DNA from: Aselliscus stoliczkanus
Taxonomy: Eukaryota > Chordata > Mammalia > Chiroptera > Hipposideridae
Assembly (NCBI GenBank): GCA_033961575.1
Contig: CM066736.1
Location: forward strand, 11,875,501-11,939,500
Length of the DNA stretch: 64,000 nucleotides
Direction of reading: 5' to 3'
In this document: in pieces, positions 53,091 through 63,730 of the stretch
How positions within the stretch are numbered: position 1 is the stretch's first letter
Layout: each line of letters starts with the position of its first letter
Notes under the pieces: generated by a model
What the model was told of the DNA's origin: nothing
Database searches by the model: none
The model's input: the letters and a program-made list of their open reading frames with translations, nothing else
Position numbers and translations under genes: made by a program

Positions 53091-54744
53091 GTTCTTTCCC
53101 CTGACTCTGTAAATACTTTTTTACAACGTTCAGTGTTTTAATTGTCAAGTACGATTGTGACTACGCTATATCCAACCTCCAGAATGAAGAAAGCAATTGT
53201 CACCATCTCTTGGATATTTTAAACTAAACAAACAAACAAACAAACAAAAACCCCAGCCCTTTCTGGTTAATAACACAGAATTTCCATCAGGAGTGTTGCA
53301 ATAATATGCCTTCCAGAGAATATTGTGGTCTGATCGCACAGCAAGCTTTGGAAGGATTGACTAAAGCCCCAAATCACATGAAGCCAGATCTGGGGGATCA
53401 GGGATGGAGGCAACGCTCAGGATACAGCCTTCAGCATTATCATGTTGCTGGTGGTAACTGGATCCGCCACTGTCCGCAGCAGCAGTCAATCCTTGGAGAC
53501 ATGGTTCCGAACCCCACTGACTATCGCTGTCACACTGCCGCTCTGCACAGCCCAATATGGACAGCGGGCAGAGCGGATAGCACAGTGCACTGGACCTCAG
53601 ATCCCTGGGTTCCACGCGGCCTTGGGCACAGCCCTCCCCTTGCTTCCCACGGCCCTCGCTGCCCATCATCATCCTGGAGTCGCCACCTCCTCGCTCCTAC
53701 CCTGTCTCTCCTCTCCTCCTATTTCATTTTCCTCACAGCCCTCACCACTCAGCAGAATTATTTTGTCATACAAGTATCTCGATAAAGCTGGGGAAAAATT
53801 TTAATGAGTATATTTTTCTCAGGATGGTTAAATTGTCTGTTGCTTCAAGAAACATTTGTGAACTGAATCGATTCTTGAACTCTCATCAATTGTAGTTGCC
53901 ATGATTGATAATATGATTTGTACCATCCTGTATCCAGGCAAGAAATGAGGTAGGGAATGCCTTGTGCCATAGCCAAAATTCCACTCACACCCAGGGTTGC
54001 CCTGGATGGAGAAAGTGCTGAGAAATAAAGACCTGGTGACCAGAGTAAGGGGATAGGACGATGTCTTCTCTTGATCCTGCCTCCCTCTGGTCCTACATCC
54101 TCTGAGAAACAGCTGTGCCTCTGTCCCCTCCAGCCCCTTGTAGAAGGATGGCCTGCCCCATGGGCCTCTGGGAGAAGAAGGAGGTGAGATGCCAGGGAGG
54201 CCCATCTGGCTCGGACCAGCTCCCAGGGATGGGGCAGGAGAGGGGCCCTGTCTGGGGAAGCCACACTGGAAAAGGATGGTCTCTGACACTTGTAATTCCA
54301 GAACTCTCTGTTTCTCCACCACTCGGCCTCTTTTCGAGTGACAGGCATTACATGAGTTTTATAACCTCATGTGTTGGCAAATTGAAGAAAGCTGGAAGCA
54401 GCACTCGGTGACCTGAGGTGCTGCAAAGCACCCTATTTTTATGTCCAAACACCTGCCTTGGGGAGCAGGTTTTCCCAATCCTTCTGCCTTTTCCCTTGCT
54501 GTGCGGATTCAGTGGGCCCACATCTGCCCTGATTTCTCTCCCAATGTCCCTTGAGAAGGTTTTGGAACCTGGCGTGGCAGGAGGTAAATTTGTTCGGGTT
54601 ATCCACATAGCCTTGACCCAGGGGCAGAGAGAAAATGTGGATGCATCCAAGAAAAAGAAGTTAGATAAACTTTTCTCATTTTTCTTCACCAAGACATGTG
54701 GGTTTAGCACCTCCTCAGACAAATCCTGGCCACAAGATGGCAGA
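53091..54744. other. unique non-coding stretch
   Basis: 1.65 kb without a nameable transposon. There is a (CAAA)n run at 53227-53249. Several frames of 100-167 aa overlap in different phases on both strands (53306-53804, 53828-54348). None has a recognised domain or start/splice context. A unique gene remains possible but unsupported. Confidence 0.4.
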
Positions 54745-54900
54745 ACCCAGCTGGGTTGGAATCCTAGCTCCACCACTTACTAGCTGTGTGACCTGAGACA
54801 AATTGCTTAACCTCTCTGAACTGCAGTTTGTGCATCTCAAAAAGGAATGATAAAAGTACCAAGTTCATAGGGTTATTCTGAGAATTCAGGAAAGTAAACA
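54745..54900 (-). mobile_element. MIR SINE
   Basis: CCTAGCTCCACCACTTACTA, GCTGTGTGACCTGAGACAAA, TTGCTTAACCTCTCTGAACT and CATAGGGTTATTCTGAGAAT. Confidence 0.9.
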
Positions 54901-55094
54901 GTTGCCTGTCGTGGTAGTAATTCTGCTTCCTTCCCCAGGCAGCTAGGCACAAGCACCCTTTGATTCGACACCCGCTATTGCACAGGGTACTTAAATCCAC
55001 AAGATGGACGGCTTCTCCACCCACATAGAATTGATACCCTACATTCCAGATCATGAAGACATCGCATGAAAAACAAGTTTAAACGCTCGTTAAT
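54901..55094. other. unassigned non-coding stretch
   Basis: Nothing recognised. Confidence 0.4.
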
Positions 55095-55745
55095 AATTTT
55101 TATATTGAGGACATGTTGAAACAGTACTTTGGGGGGAAAATACTGGGTTAAGTAAAATATACTGCAAAATTTAATGTCATTCCTCAAAAAGTTAAACACA
55201 GAATTATCATGTGATCCAGGAATTCCAATCCTAGGGATACACCCAAAACAACTGAAAGCCGGGACTCAAACAGATACTTGTACGTCAATGTCATTGCCGC
55301 ATCACAACAGCCGAAAGGTAGAAAAAACCCACGTGTCCATCAATGGATGGATAGGTAAACAAAGTGTGGAATGTCCATGCGACAGAATATTATTCGGCCA
55401 TAAAAATGGTTGAAATTCTGACACATGCTACCACGTGGATGAACCTTGAAAATATGCTAAGAAACAAGACACAAAAGGACAAATATCATTATGTTTCCAC
55501 TTATCTGAGGTACCTAGAATAGTCAACTTCATAGAGACACAAACTAGAATGGTAGTTGGCAGGGGCTAGGGATGCTTCATGGTTACAGAGTTTCAATTTA
55601 GGACCATTAAAAAAAAAAAAAGTCTGGGGAAGGGCAGTGGCTATGATTATTCAACACTGTGAATCTACTCACTGCCACTGAGCTGTACACTTAAAATGTG
55701 AAAATGGGAAATGGTACGTTATAAATGTTTTACCATAAAAATAAT
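55095..55745 (+). mobile_element. L1 ORF2 end and 3' UTR
   Basis: GTGATCCAGGAATTCCAATC, GTGTCCATCAATGGATGGAT, ACAGAATATTATTCGGCCAT, CACGTGGATGAACCTTGAAA, GAATGGTAGTTGGCAGGGGC, GAGCTGTACACTTAAAATGT and TATAAATGTTTTACCATAAA. In order and fairly complete, but frame-broken. Confidence 0.92.
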
Positions 55746-55835
55746 GTCAACTGTTTCTTTTCATATTTTTTAAAGTGGCAACTAGAAAATTTTTAATTAC
55801 ATACATGGGTCGCATTATGTTTTCCTCATACATAT
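55746..55835 (+). mobile_element. hAT-type element fragment
   Basis: AACTGTTTCTTTTCATATTT, AAGTGGCAACTAGAAAATTT and TTACATACATGGGTCGCATT. Same family as 17648 and 40612. Confidence 0.6.
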
Positions 55836-55854
55836 ACTATTAAACGCAGAATCA

Positions 55855-56322
55855 CCCTTTAATTACTTAGTTACCACAGAATAGAGGGAGCTGAGAACTG
55901 GGAAGTGGCTTCCTGGAGGAGGAACCTTTGAGCAGGGTTCTGGAGGCTGAGGCGTAGTTAATTAGGCAAAGAAAGAGGGACAAGTGTCCTAACCAGAACC
56001 AGTATGTCCACGGATGGAACCCACTGGAGAAAATTCCAGGGGCCAGTGGGACCAGAGTACAGACGATGGAGACTGAGGCAGGGGGAGGTGGGCAGGGCCC
56101 TGCAGGCCAAGATGGGAAGCTGAGGATTTATCCGGAGGACAGTGCCATCGGTGATACGGCACAAATGACAACCCCCTTAGGAAACAAGCCTACTGCATTT
56201 GAGTTGTGGATGTGTCCGTGTCTGCAGTTAGACCCTGAACTCCCGGCACTTTCCATCTCCTCATACCATCACAGCCCCTGGCACAACACTGACACCCACA
56301 AATATTTGCTGACTTGATTTGA
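55855..56322. mobile_element. L2 LINE fragments in both orientations
   Basis: About 55855-56120 reads as reverse L2 (GGCTTCCTGGAGGAGGAACC, GGGCAGGGCCCTGCAGGCCA). 56240-56322 reads as the forward L2 terminus (CAGCCCCTGGCACAACACTG, CACAAATATTTGCTGACTTG). Confidence 0.55.
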
Positions 56323-56874
56323 AGGAGGACACAAGTGGGTCCGTCCCCCCAAAAGCTAACCTTCCCTGGCATCAGCCTGCCCCTGGAGCCCAAACATCAT
56401 GTTGACGATGTCTCCGCAGGATATTTTAGGATATATCTGAAAGGAGACACTGCCAAGCCAGAGATACAGAACAAAGGTAAAACCGGACAGTCATTAAACC
56501 TTTGAAACTGATAAAAATCACAGACGCGGGTAGAGCGAAGCATGTCTAGAAACTAGCCACGCTTGCCGTTAACATCATTCTGTCCTGAGTCCTGACCCCA
56601 TGGGGCAGTCTTATGGTGGCCGGTGAGGCACCAAGCTTGCGTTGCTCAGTGGCTTTTGTGTCCCGCAAATATTTATTGGGCACTTGCTATGACATGAGTA
56701 CTGGTGAGGGGCTGGAAGCCGGCTTAGCATCGTGCCAGCTGTATCTGGCCCGTAATACCTGTCTTATATCTGGACTAACTCCTCGGACACTGCAGTAGGA
56801 ACTTGCAGACATTGTGCCATCAAGGGTTAAAAAGGAAACAAACGTTTTTAAAGGACTTACTATCCACCAGGAAC

Positions 56875-56877
<3 letters not shown>
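56323..56877. other. unassigned non-coding stretch
   Basis: No supported gene. The last ~230 bases (AAATATTTATTGGGCACTTG, CTATGACATGAGTACTGG) include a short reverse L2 terminus. Confidence 0.4.
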
Positions 56878-56949
<72 letters not shown>

Positions 56950-56971
56950 CGCGAGAGAGAGAGAGAGAGAG
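56878..56971. repeat. (GA)n microsatellite with a (GC)n interruption
   Basis: About 32 GA units, then GCGCGCGC at about 56946-56953, then about nine more GA units. The Glu-Arg and Leu-Ser frames here are artefacts of the repeat. Confidence 0.97.
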
Positions 56972-57139
56972 GAACTGGGATGGGGCGGAGATGGGAAAAG
57001 AACACGTAGACCCCCTACAGGCATCTGTGGGCAGTGTCAGTAGATGGGGGAAGAGGGCAAAAGAAATAATGGCAAAACATGCCAACATATGTACGAAAGA
57101 GAAGTGACAAAGTAAAATCCACTGTGTTTAAGGATAAAA

Positions 57140-57235
57140 TGGTTTCACAATGACTGGACTCAATAAACATTTACTGAGCACTACTGCACACCAGGCTCTG
57201 TGCTGCTCGGCGTTCAATATACAAGGGAAAAATAA
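57140..57235 (-). mobile_element. L2 LINE terminus, reverse
   Basis: CAATAAACATTTACTGAGCA and ACACCAGGCTCTGTGCTGCT. Confidence 0.65.
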
Positions 57236-57239
57236 TGAT

Positions 57240-57385
57240 GACAGTGGTCGCAGTTACACTTCATTAAGAGTTTACTGCGTGCCAGGCACGACTCTAAATA
57301 TACTTACATTACCTAATCCTTACAAAGGTGCTACAAAGTAGATACTAATATTTTCCCCATTTTATAGATGAAGGACAAGGAGGAT
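57240..57385 (+). mobile_element. MIR SINE
   Basis: AGAGTTTACTGCGTGCCAGG, CACGACTCTAAATATACTTA and TTTTCCCCATTTTATAGATG. Confidence 0.82.
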
Positions 57386-57494
57386 GTGGCCTCTGACCCC
57401 AAGGGTCCCCTAGGGAAGTAGGGGAGATGAAGTGCCCAGGTAAGGGGCTTCAATACCACGTAGATACATTAAGTAAGACACCAGGTAGCATGAT

Positions 57495-57645
57495 GATGGC
57501 AGTCAGGTGAGGGTGTGGATCCTGACTTCACCTCTCTGAGACTCAGTTTCCTCATCTGTAAAATGGGGTAATATCACCTCCCTCATAGGGTTGTTTTGAG
57601 GGTATAGCGAATTCACATTTATAAAATACCCACCGATCCCAGTTC
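57495..57645 (-). mobile_element. MIR SINE
   Basis: CACCTCTCTGAGACTCAGTT, TCCTCATCTGTAAAATGGGG and CCTCATAGGGTTGTTTTGAG. Confidence 0.88.
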
Positions 57646-58139
57646 TGGGTCTGACCATGATGATATTAGGAGCCTATCTTTTCCAGTGATTACAGCCAAA
57701 AACTCTGGGGAAAATGCAAATAGCAACTATCTGAGGATTCAAACAAGGGGAGGAGAGTAAAACTGTGCAGAATGACCAATTTGGCAATGGTGAGTTTCTT
57801 CCATCTCCCACTTTGGCCTCGAAGGTAGGCAGAATCTAGTAAGTATACGCTGGGCATGGGGAGCAAAGATCCCAGAGTGACCCATCCTTCTAGCCAAAGG
57901 ACAGGAAAATGGGGCCCTGTGAGCAGAAGAATGTGGAGAGAATTCTCTCCTTTTTTCTCTTTCTCCTCTCCCAGCCCTACTCCCCATCCCAGCCACAAAG
58001 CTGGGACACAAAAACAACACAGGCCCCTGGACCCAAGAAAAAACCCATCCCTTTGGACCAATGGACTGGGGATAGGGGTCAATGTGATGTGGATCCTGTG
58101 GGAGGGATCCATGGGTATTTTCCTCTCTCTTTCCTCTCT
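57646..58139. other. non-coding stretch
   Basis: Overlapping minus-strand frames of 161 and 164 aa and plus-strand frames of 95 and 125 aa all run into the candidate LTR that follows. No known domain, so no gene is called. Confidence 0.4.
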
Positions 58140-58711
58140 CTGAAACAGGGCCTGGTTGGGGCCCCCACAAAAGAGGCCTGGCAATGTTCCTGGCCTTGCC
58201 TCTCCCTGCCCTGGAGCTTAACAATTGATCAACCCCCTCCCTGTGGTTTGAGCTTGGAATGTCCCCTGCCCCAGTTCCTAAGCTAGCATGCCCCCTACCC
58301 CAGTTTCCTGCTTTAGATAATTACCCCGAAATTTAGGCTTGCTTACTGGTCTCAGTGTTCCCTGTGCTTGCTGATCACAATCTTTATGGCCTAGCACTCT
58401 TTCCAAGTTACTGTCATCACTGCTCCTGGGTTGCTGATACCACCGGAGAGACACATTGCCGGAGGGGAAGCTCCATACAGGCTCCCCAAAACCATCACGT
58501 AGCCTCTGGAGGTATGCCCGGATTTTCCTTTAAATATCCCAGGCTGGTCTGAGAATGGTAAGGCAGTTTTTGGAGGTGTGAACCTGCTGCCTTCTCAGAC
58601 CACCGGTGGTTTGATAATAAACGTTTATTCTATGACCCAACTGCTATGTCGGGGTATTGACTGAACGGTGCAGGCAGCACGAGCCCCGGACTCGTTTGGC
58701 CTCCGGTGTCA
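58140..58711 (+). mobile_element. candidate solo LTR of a retrovirus-like element
   Basis: Starts TGAAACAGGGCCTGGTTGGG and ends GGCCTCCGGTGTCA (TG...CA). It has a polyadenylation signal AATAAACG at 58616, followed by TTGACTGAACGGTGCAGGCA. The layout resembles U3-R-U5 of a class I endogenous retrovirus LTR. No primer-binding site or gag/pol/env follows, so it would be a solo LTR. The 5' edge and any target duplication are unclear. Confidence 0.5.
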
Positions 58712-59254
58712 TCACCACTTCACCCCAAGGACAGGATCACTCCTTCAGACTGTGCAGCTGGGCAGGAGGCTAAAACTCCAACTGAACCCACATCTTTTTG
58801 GCCAGGCAAACAGGAGAAAGGAACCCTTGGGAACCAGAGAATGTGGAAAATAACCCCTAAAGGAAAGAGCTGGAGATGGGGGGGGGCCCTATTCTGTGTG
58901 TGAGATGCTGTACGTGCTCTGAACAAACTCCTCCCACAAAAAAAAAACAACAGCAAAACCTTTCTGAGACACAATCTGGCACTGGATCGCTACCCACAGA
59001 AGGCAAGACAGAACATGCAGCCTGAACCTCACCAGACGGACTGCTTAAGAAAATCAAAACAAAAGAAACAAACAAACAAAAACCACTATTCTCCAAAGAA
59101 GACCCAGAATCTCACAACAAATATCCCAGATGTCCAAGAGATGCTCCAAAACTACTCTAGTGTTTATTGATGTAACACATACGACAACGATAACAGGGAG
59201 GAGAGTGAAAACTCAGACCAAAGTACACTTAACAAATGACAACACTATTCTGAT
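58712..59254. other. unassigned non-coding stretch
   Basis: No gene. A-rich segments are near 58940 and 59047-59085. Confidence 0.4.
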
Positions 59255-59267
59255 ATGGAAAGAAAGA

Positions 59268-59323
<56 letters not shown>

Positions 59324-59417
59324 AGGGAGGGAGGGAGGGAGGGAGGGAGGGAGGGAGGGAGGAAGGAAGGAAGGAAGGAAGGAAGGAAGGAAGGAAGGAA
59401 GGAAGGAAGGAAGGAAA
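59255..59417. repeat. compound purine tract (GA)n(GGGA)n(GGAA)n
   Basis: About 160 bases with only A and G on the plus strand: GA-rich lead, about 20 GA units, about 11 GGGA units, about 14 GGAA units. The long Arg/Glu/Gly and Pro/Ser/Leu frames derive from it. Confidence 0.97.
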
Positions 59418-59639
59418 ATACAACGGCTTGTGGGTTGCTTTCCCACAGGGAGAGAATTGTTCCAACCACATAGGAGATGTCCAGGTCTTCCCAACATCGA
59501 CCACAAACCCTGTCTTTATACTATGCACAGTATGAAAATCTAGTCCCCGCCCTCTGGGTCCTTATAATCTAAGGCTGACTGTAATGATATAAACAACCAA
59601 ATAGGGTTAAAAACCAAAGTGAATGGTTATGATCATGTA

Positions 59640-59905
59640 CATCAGCTCTCAGCTCAAACATCAAGCATGCGTCCCTGACCACCTTTTATATGGGTTGGTC
59701 CGCACTGCTTGTTATTTTCCATCACTGCCTTTCCACTGAGTACAAGCTTAACATGTGGACTGATGTGTTTTTTTCCATTTTATCATTGCTCTCCTCCCCA
59801 CAGGCTGGAAGGTCTGTGTAGATCATATTCGTCTTTTTCCTTCAGCCTGGGCTCTAGCACCACATAAATGCCTGCCACAAAGATGTTAGAATGAATAAAT
59901 GGATG
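59640..59905 (+). mobile_element. L2 LINE 3' end
   Basis: CTCAGCTCAAACATCAAGCA, CATCACTGCCTTTCCACTGA, CCCCACAGGCTGGAAGGTCT and GTTAGAATGAATAAATGGAT. Confidence 0.75.
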
Positions 59906-60192
59906 AATGAAAGGAAGGAAGTCGATCAATTAGTTCACTAGTCATAGTGAAGTGCAAATACAGTTTAGGAATGAAAGGGTAAGTAAACCAGGAGATTAGG
60001 CATACAGGAGCTTTCAGATAAGCAAAACTACTAGACTTCACCAAAACAGACTAATGAGAAAGACTGTGGTCTCCCAGGTTGGACAATTATCTGGCTCAGG
60101 TAAATAGACTGGGGATAAAAGACAACAGAATATTCTTGAAATACCTGTCGGCTCAATGAGAACCATGGGTTCTTTATAATCACCTCTATGAA
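59906..60192. other. unassigned non-coding stretch
   Basis: Nothing recognised. Confidence 0.4.
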
Positions 60193-60205
60193 AGAAGCCA
60201 CTTTT

Positions 60206-60600
60206 TTTTTTAAAGATTTTATTGGGGAATCGGGGAAGGGGAACAGACAAGTTGCTGTCATTTTGTTCTTCAGTCTAGTTGAGGAGGACGTTGTTTCACT
60301 GGCCCATGTTGGTATCGTCATTGCACTCTTCCCGGGTGAGGCAGATCGGTCGCCGGCCTCTGGATGGTTGCTCACCGCGGCTATTGGCAGCTCACACCGG
60401 CTGCCAGCTGCTCACTGTAGCCCATGGCAGCCCACTGCAGCAGGGGCTGTAGCCTACACCGTCAGGGCTTGCACAGCCCAGCTCCAGGTGGAGCTGTTGT
60501 TAGCTGTAGAGGGCAGTGTCACTGGCCCTCATGTGGGATCCAAACCGGGGCTGCTGGCATCCCAAGCCAGCTCTTAATCAATGCACCATTTGGCCGGCCC
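60206..60600 (-). mobile_element. long family A SINE (second copy)
   Basis: Left to right: AAAGATTTTATTGGGGAATC (shared tail), CCCATGTTGGTATCGTCATT, a GC-rich internal part with GGCTGCCAGCTGCTCACTGT repeats, CCAGCTCCAGGTGGAGCTGT, then the family A head GAGGGCAGTGTCACTGGCCC to GCACCATTTGGCCGGCCC. The target duplication AGAAGCCACTTTT (60193-60205) against AGAAGGCACTTTT (60601-60613) has one mismatch. The plus-strand frame of 129 aa here is not a gene. Confidence 0.88.
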
Positions 60601-60613
60601 AGAAGGCACTTTT

Positions 60614-61314
60614 AAAGAAGCAATTTCCCAGCACTTCACTAACTATGGAAGTCAGACTGTAACTCTAAGATGGGAGCTGGAAAAGAGAAGTCTGGGAAGA
60701 AATGATGAACGGACAGCTATCTTTCTGCTGCCATCTGTAGCAGAGGTATTAGATTCGTCCTCGGTGTTTCCAGGGGTCAGGGCTAAAACCACTGGGAGAA
60801 AATTAAAAGCACAGATTTGGCTTAGTATAAGTCAAATGCTAAGAGTTACCAACAACTCCTTGTATCGAAAAGCTTTGGAAGAAAGTCTGAGTAACCAGAA
60901 ATTTACAGACAGGATTGCCCATTTGATGAGAGATTGGACTGGATGTATGTTTCCCAAATTGTGTGCCATGGAATATGAGTCCTGAAAGCAAATTTGAAAA
61001 AGACTGCCTGCTAACCCCCACCCCCATTGGAGATTCACAAAGTACATTGGATCTTAAAGGCTCTGACAAGTCCTGCAGTGTAGGACTTGAGCTCTGTGAA
61101 ACACAGCATTTCTTAAACTTATTTGATCACAGAATCTAAATTACCTAACTTCCACCACGAATGCCCAGCTAAGACATTATCTAGTGTCTAGTAATGTTCT
61201 ACAGAACACATTTCAAATAACCTGGCCTAAAAGATAATGCTGGTCTTCTCCACTTGAACTTTCTGGTTCTCTCTCCATGGAAGGGAAAGAAGTAATGGAG
61301 GCTGGACGTTCTAG
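60614..61314. other. unassigned non-coding stretch
   Basis: No gene supported. The 134-aa plus frame (60581-60985) starts inside the SINE and has no recognised domain. Confidence 0.4.
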
Positions 61315-61503
61315 ACCAGGGGTCTCAAAGTTGAGCACGGCTCTAAATTCTCCAGAGGGCTGGTTAAAACACTGATTGTGGGCCCTACCCTCAAGGCTCT
61401 GATGCCTTGGGTCTGGGATGGGGTCCGAGATTTTGCATCTCTGACAAGTCCCCAAGGGACGCTGATGCTGCTAGTCAAGGGGTCTCACTCTGAAAAACAC
61501 TGA
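61315..61503 (+). mobile_element. MER5A-like hAT element
   Basis: CAGGGGTCTCAAAGTTGAGC, GAGGGCTGGTTAAAACACTG, GGGATGGGGTCCGAGATTTT, ACAAGTCCCCAAGGGACGCT and CTCACTCTGAAAAACACTG. Confidence 0.82.
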
Positions 61504-61789
61504 TTTGGACTTCGATATTAAGACCTTTCGATGTTTCAACCAACCTGGAGTCGCAAAGTTGCATACATCTCACTCTGACTTAGTCTCGAAGCCTTTATAA
61601 TTCTGACCTTTTCTATTCACTCCGTGACTGGGAGATTGAGAGGGAAGACAAAGCAGGATCTGATCCTTGATGGTGCAGATACAGGCTGCAAAGCCCTCTC
61701 TGCCAGTCTCTGTGACCTCAGAAAACCCAGGCGATATTAGTAGAGGAGACTGACGCCAGCCAGCCCTGCTCAGACCCCCAGGCATCGTG
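61504..61789. other. unassigned non-coding stretch
   Basis: Nothing recognised. Confidence 0.4.
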
Positions 61790-61985
61790 TAGAGGCTTCC
61801 CCTCAGGCTGTCTCATTTACCCACTACAGCAACCCTGCCAGGCCCACTACTGTGATTCCCTTTTTACTGATAGCAACACTGAGGCTCAACCCAGTAGAAT
61901 AGGTCGGCCAAGGTCACACGGCAGGAAGAAACAGAGCTGGGATGTGAACTCAGATCACTGGAGCCCTTGCTCAGAACTCTTTGTA
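61790..61985 (+). mobile_element. MIR SINE
   Basis: TACTGATAGCAACACTGAGG, GGCCAAGGTCACACGGCAGG and GAGCTGGGATGTGAACTCAG. Confidence 0.88.
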
Positions 61986-62109
61986 CTATATGCTCTCTTC
62001 CTGCCAAGCGACATGCCCTCTTCTTTTCTTTCCTATCCTCCAATCCCTATCTCCCTATAGGGAATATAGTCTTGAGGGAAGCCCTTCCCTTCCACTAATT
62101 CCTCCTGAA

Positions 62110-62345
62110 ATCAATTCCGTTCAGCTCTACAAAGAGCTTACTAAGGGTCAGGTACCTGGAGACACAGCGGGAACAAGGCAGACAGGGTCCCCTTCCCTGG
62201 AGGTTCAGAGCAAAGTCACACAGACAATTGTCATAAAGCGTGCAACGCCTATCCAAGAACAGACGAGTGGCATACCTGGCCGTTTAGACAGGGTTTCTGA
62301 GAGGAGATGACATCTTAGCTGAATCTCAGAGGGGAAGTCAAGTTA
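62110..62345 (-). mobile_element. L2 LINE fragment, reverse
   Basis: AAGAGCTTACTAAGGGTCAG, AAGGCAGACAGGGTCCCCTT and GATGACATCTTAGCTGAATC. Confidence 0.7.
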
Positions 62346-62394
62346 GTTGGAGAAAGGCACATTCTTCCAGCAAAGCCCTGGGTAGACTCCTCTA

Positions 62395-63280
62395 CTGTCA
62401 CCCCTGGACCCCCGTCATTCACTCATGGCTTCCCAGCTCCACACAAGGCACTGCCATCCACTCAGCTGCTTGGCACCAAAACCTAGGAGTCCTCCTTGGT
62501 GCAGCTTTTTCTTTACATCCCCACCAACCTTCCCATGCTACTCCCATACCGCGTCTCTAAGTCGCCTACTCTCTCCATCGCCACTGCCATCACCCAGTCC
62601 AAGGTGGCACTGTCTCATGCCTGGACAATGGCAGTAGCCTCCTGGCTAGTCTCCTTGCCTCCCCTGCAGTTCCTCTACACCCATTCTCCAACGACAACTG
62701 ATTTTGTATAATCATAGAACAGACCTTCACTCCACTATCACGCCACTACTGTAAACCTCAGTCGCTCCCTGTGACCAGAATCCAAATTCTTTCCTGGGGC
62801 TTACAAGCCTCCCCCAAATCAGAACACAGCCCCTGTCTCTCCCTCCTCATCTTCCTCTCTCCTCCGCCATCCCTCCCTCTCATCTCCTGCCACACTGGCC
62901 TGCCTTCTTTCCCGCAAACACACCACCTCAACTCAGGGCCTTTGCACTTACTCTTCCCGATTTAGAAAGCTCTTCCCCCAGGCCCTTCAAGAGCTGGATC
63001 TTTGTCCCACAGATCATGAGCGTACATGTCACCTTCTCAGGGAGGCCTCCTCACCTCTCCCAGTCACGCCCTCTGATATCAAAATTGTATTTTCTTCACA
63101 GCAGTGAGTTAGTCTCTGATATTTTCTGGTTTACTCATTTACTGTCTGTCTCCCCCAACTAGAATATAAGTTCCATGAATGCAGAACTTTATTTACTTTG
63201 TTTTACTTTTCTCCCACCTAGAACTAGGCTAGGCACATAATAGGCCCTCAAATATGTACTGAATACGTGAATGAGGAGCA
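62395..63280 (+). mobile_element. L2 LINE 3' end, long
   Basis: Nearly 900 bases in L2 order: TAGGAGTCCTCCTTGGTGCA, GGACAATGGCAGTAGCCTCC, AACTCAGGGCCTTTGCACTT, CACCTTCTCAGGGAGGCCTC, AACTAGAATATAAGTTCCAT, GAACTAGGCTAGGCACATAA and CTGAATACGTGAATGA. The best-preserved L2 in the window. The frames inside are broken. Confidence 0.92.
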
Positions 63281-63393
63281 AAAACAAAACAAACAAACCA
63301 ACAAAAACAGCTCCATGTGACTAGAACATACAGTCTGTCAAAATGAGGCTGAGTGACTTCTAGCCACAGTGACATGATCAGAGGTACTTTCTA

Positions 63394-63511
63394 ACTTAGA
63401 CTTTTTTTTTTTTTTTTTGAGGGCAGTGTCACTGGCCCTCCTATGTGGGACCGAACCAGGGCCACTGGCTTCCCAAGCCAGCGCTTAACCACCGCAGCAC
63501 TCAGCCGGCCC
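63394..63511 (-). mobile_element. family A SINE with perfect 15-bp TSD
   Basis: Poly-T (18), TTGAGGGCAGTGTCACTGGC, GCTTAACCACCGCAGCACTC, AGCCGGCCC. The duplication CAGAGGTACTTTCTA is at 63379-63393 and 63512-63526. Confidence 0.93.
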
Positions 63512-63526
63512 CAGAGGTACTTTCTA

Positions 63527-63730
63527 GAAAGATCACTCTGGCTGTTGGTGGAAGGGGGTGGATGGGCCAAGCTTGACAGCAGGAAATCATGCGGAGACTG
63601 ACACGGAACTCCAGCAGAGACACTAGGGCAGCAAGACTAGCTGTGGCCGTGAGGGAAGTGTGACGCATATTAACTCAGGGGCCATTTGGACAGGGCATGT
63701 GATTGATGAGATGTGAAGAAGGCTGAAGAG
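63527..63730 (-). mobile_element. L2 LINE fragment, reverse
   Basis: AAAGATCACTCTGGCTGTTG and GGGGTGGATGGGCCAAGCTT follow the reverse L2. It probably continues the piece left of the SINE (GCCACAGTGACATGATCAGA), so the SINE split an L2. Confidence 0.65.

Noticed and set aside
53306..54348. Cluster of frames of 100-167 aa on both strands
   Set aside because: They overlap in different phases, have no recognised domain, and no splice or promoter signal. A transcript would be needed.
57690..58224. Overlapping 161-164-aa minus-strand frames
   Set aside because: Different phases of one GC-rich segment, partly inside the candidate LTR; no domain.
59130..59543. Arg/Glu/Gly-rich and Pro/Ser/Leu-rich long frames
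   Set aside because: Produced by the purine tract in every phase.
60188..60577. 129-aa plus-strand frame as a gene
   Set aside because: Lies inside the reverse long SINE.
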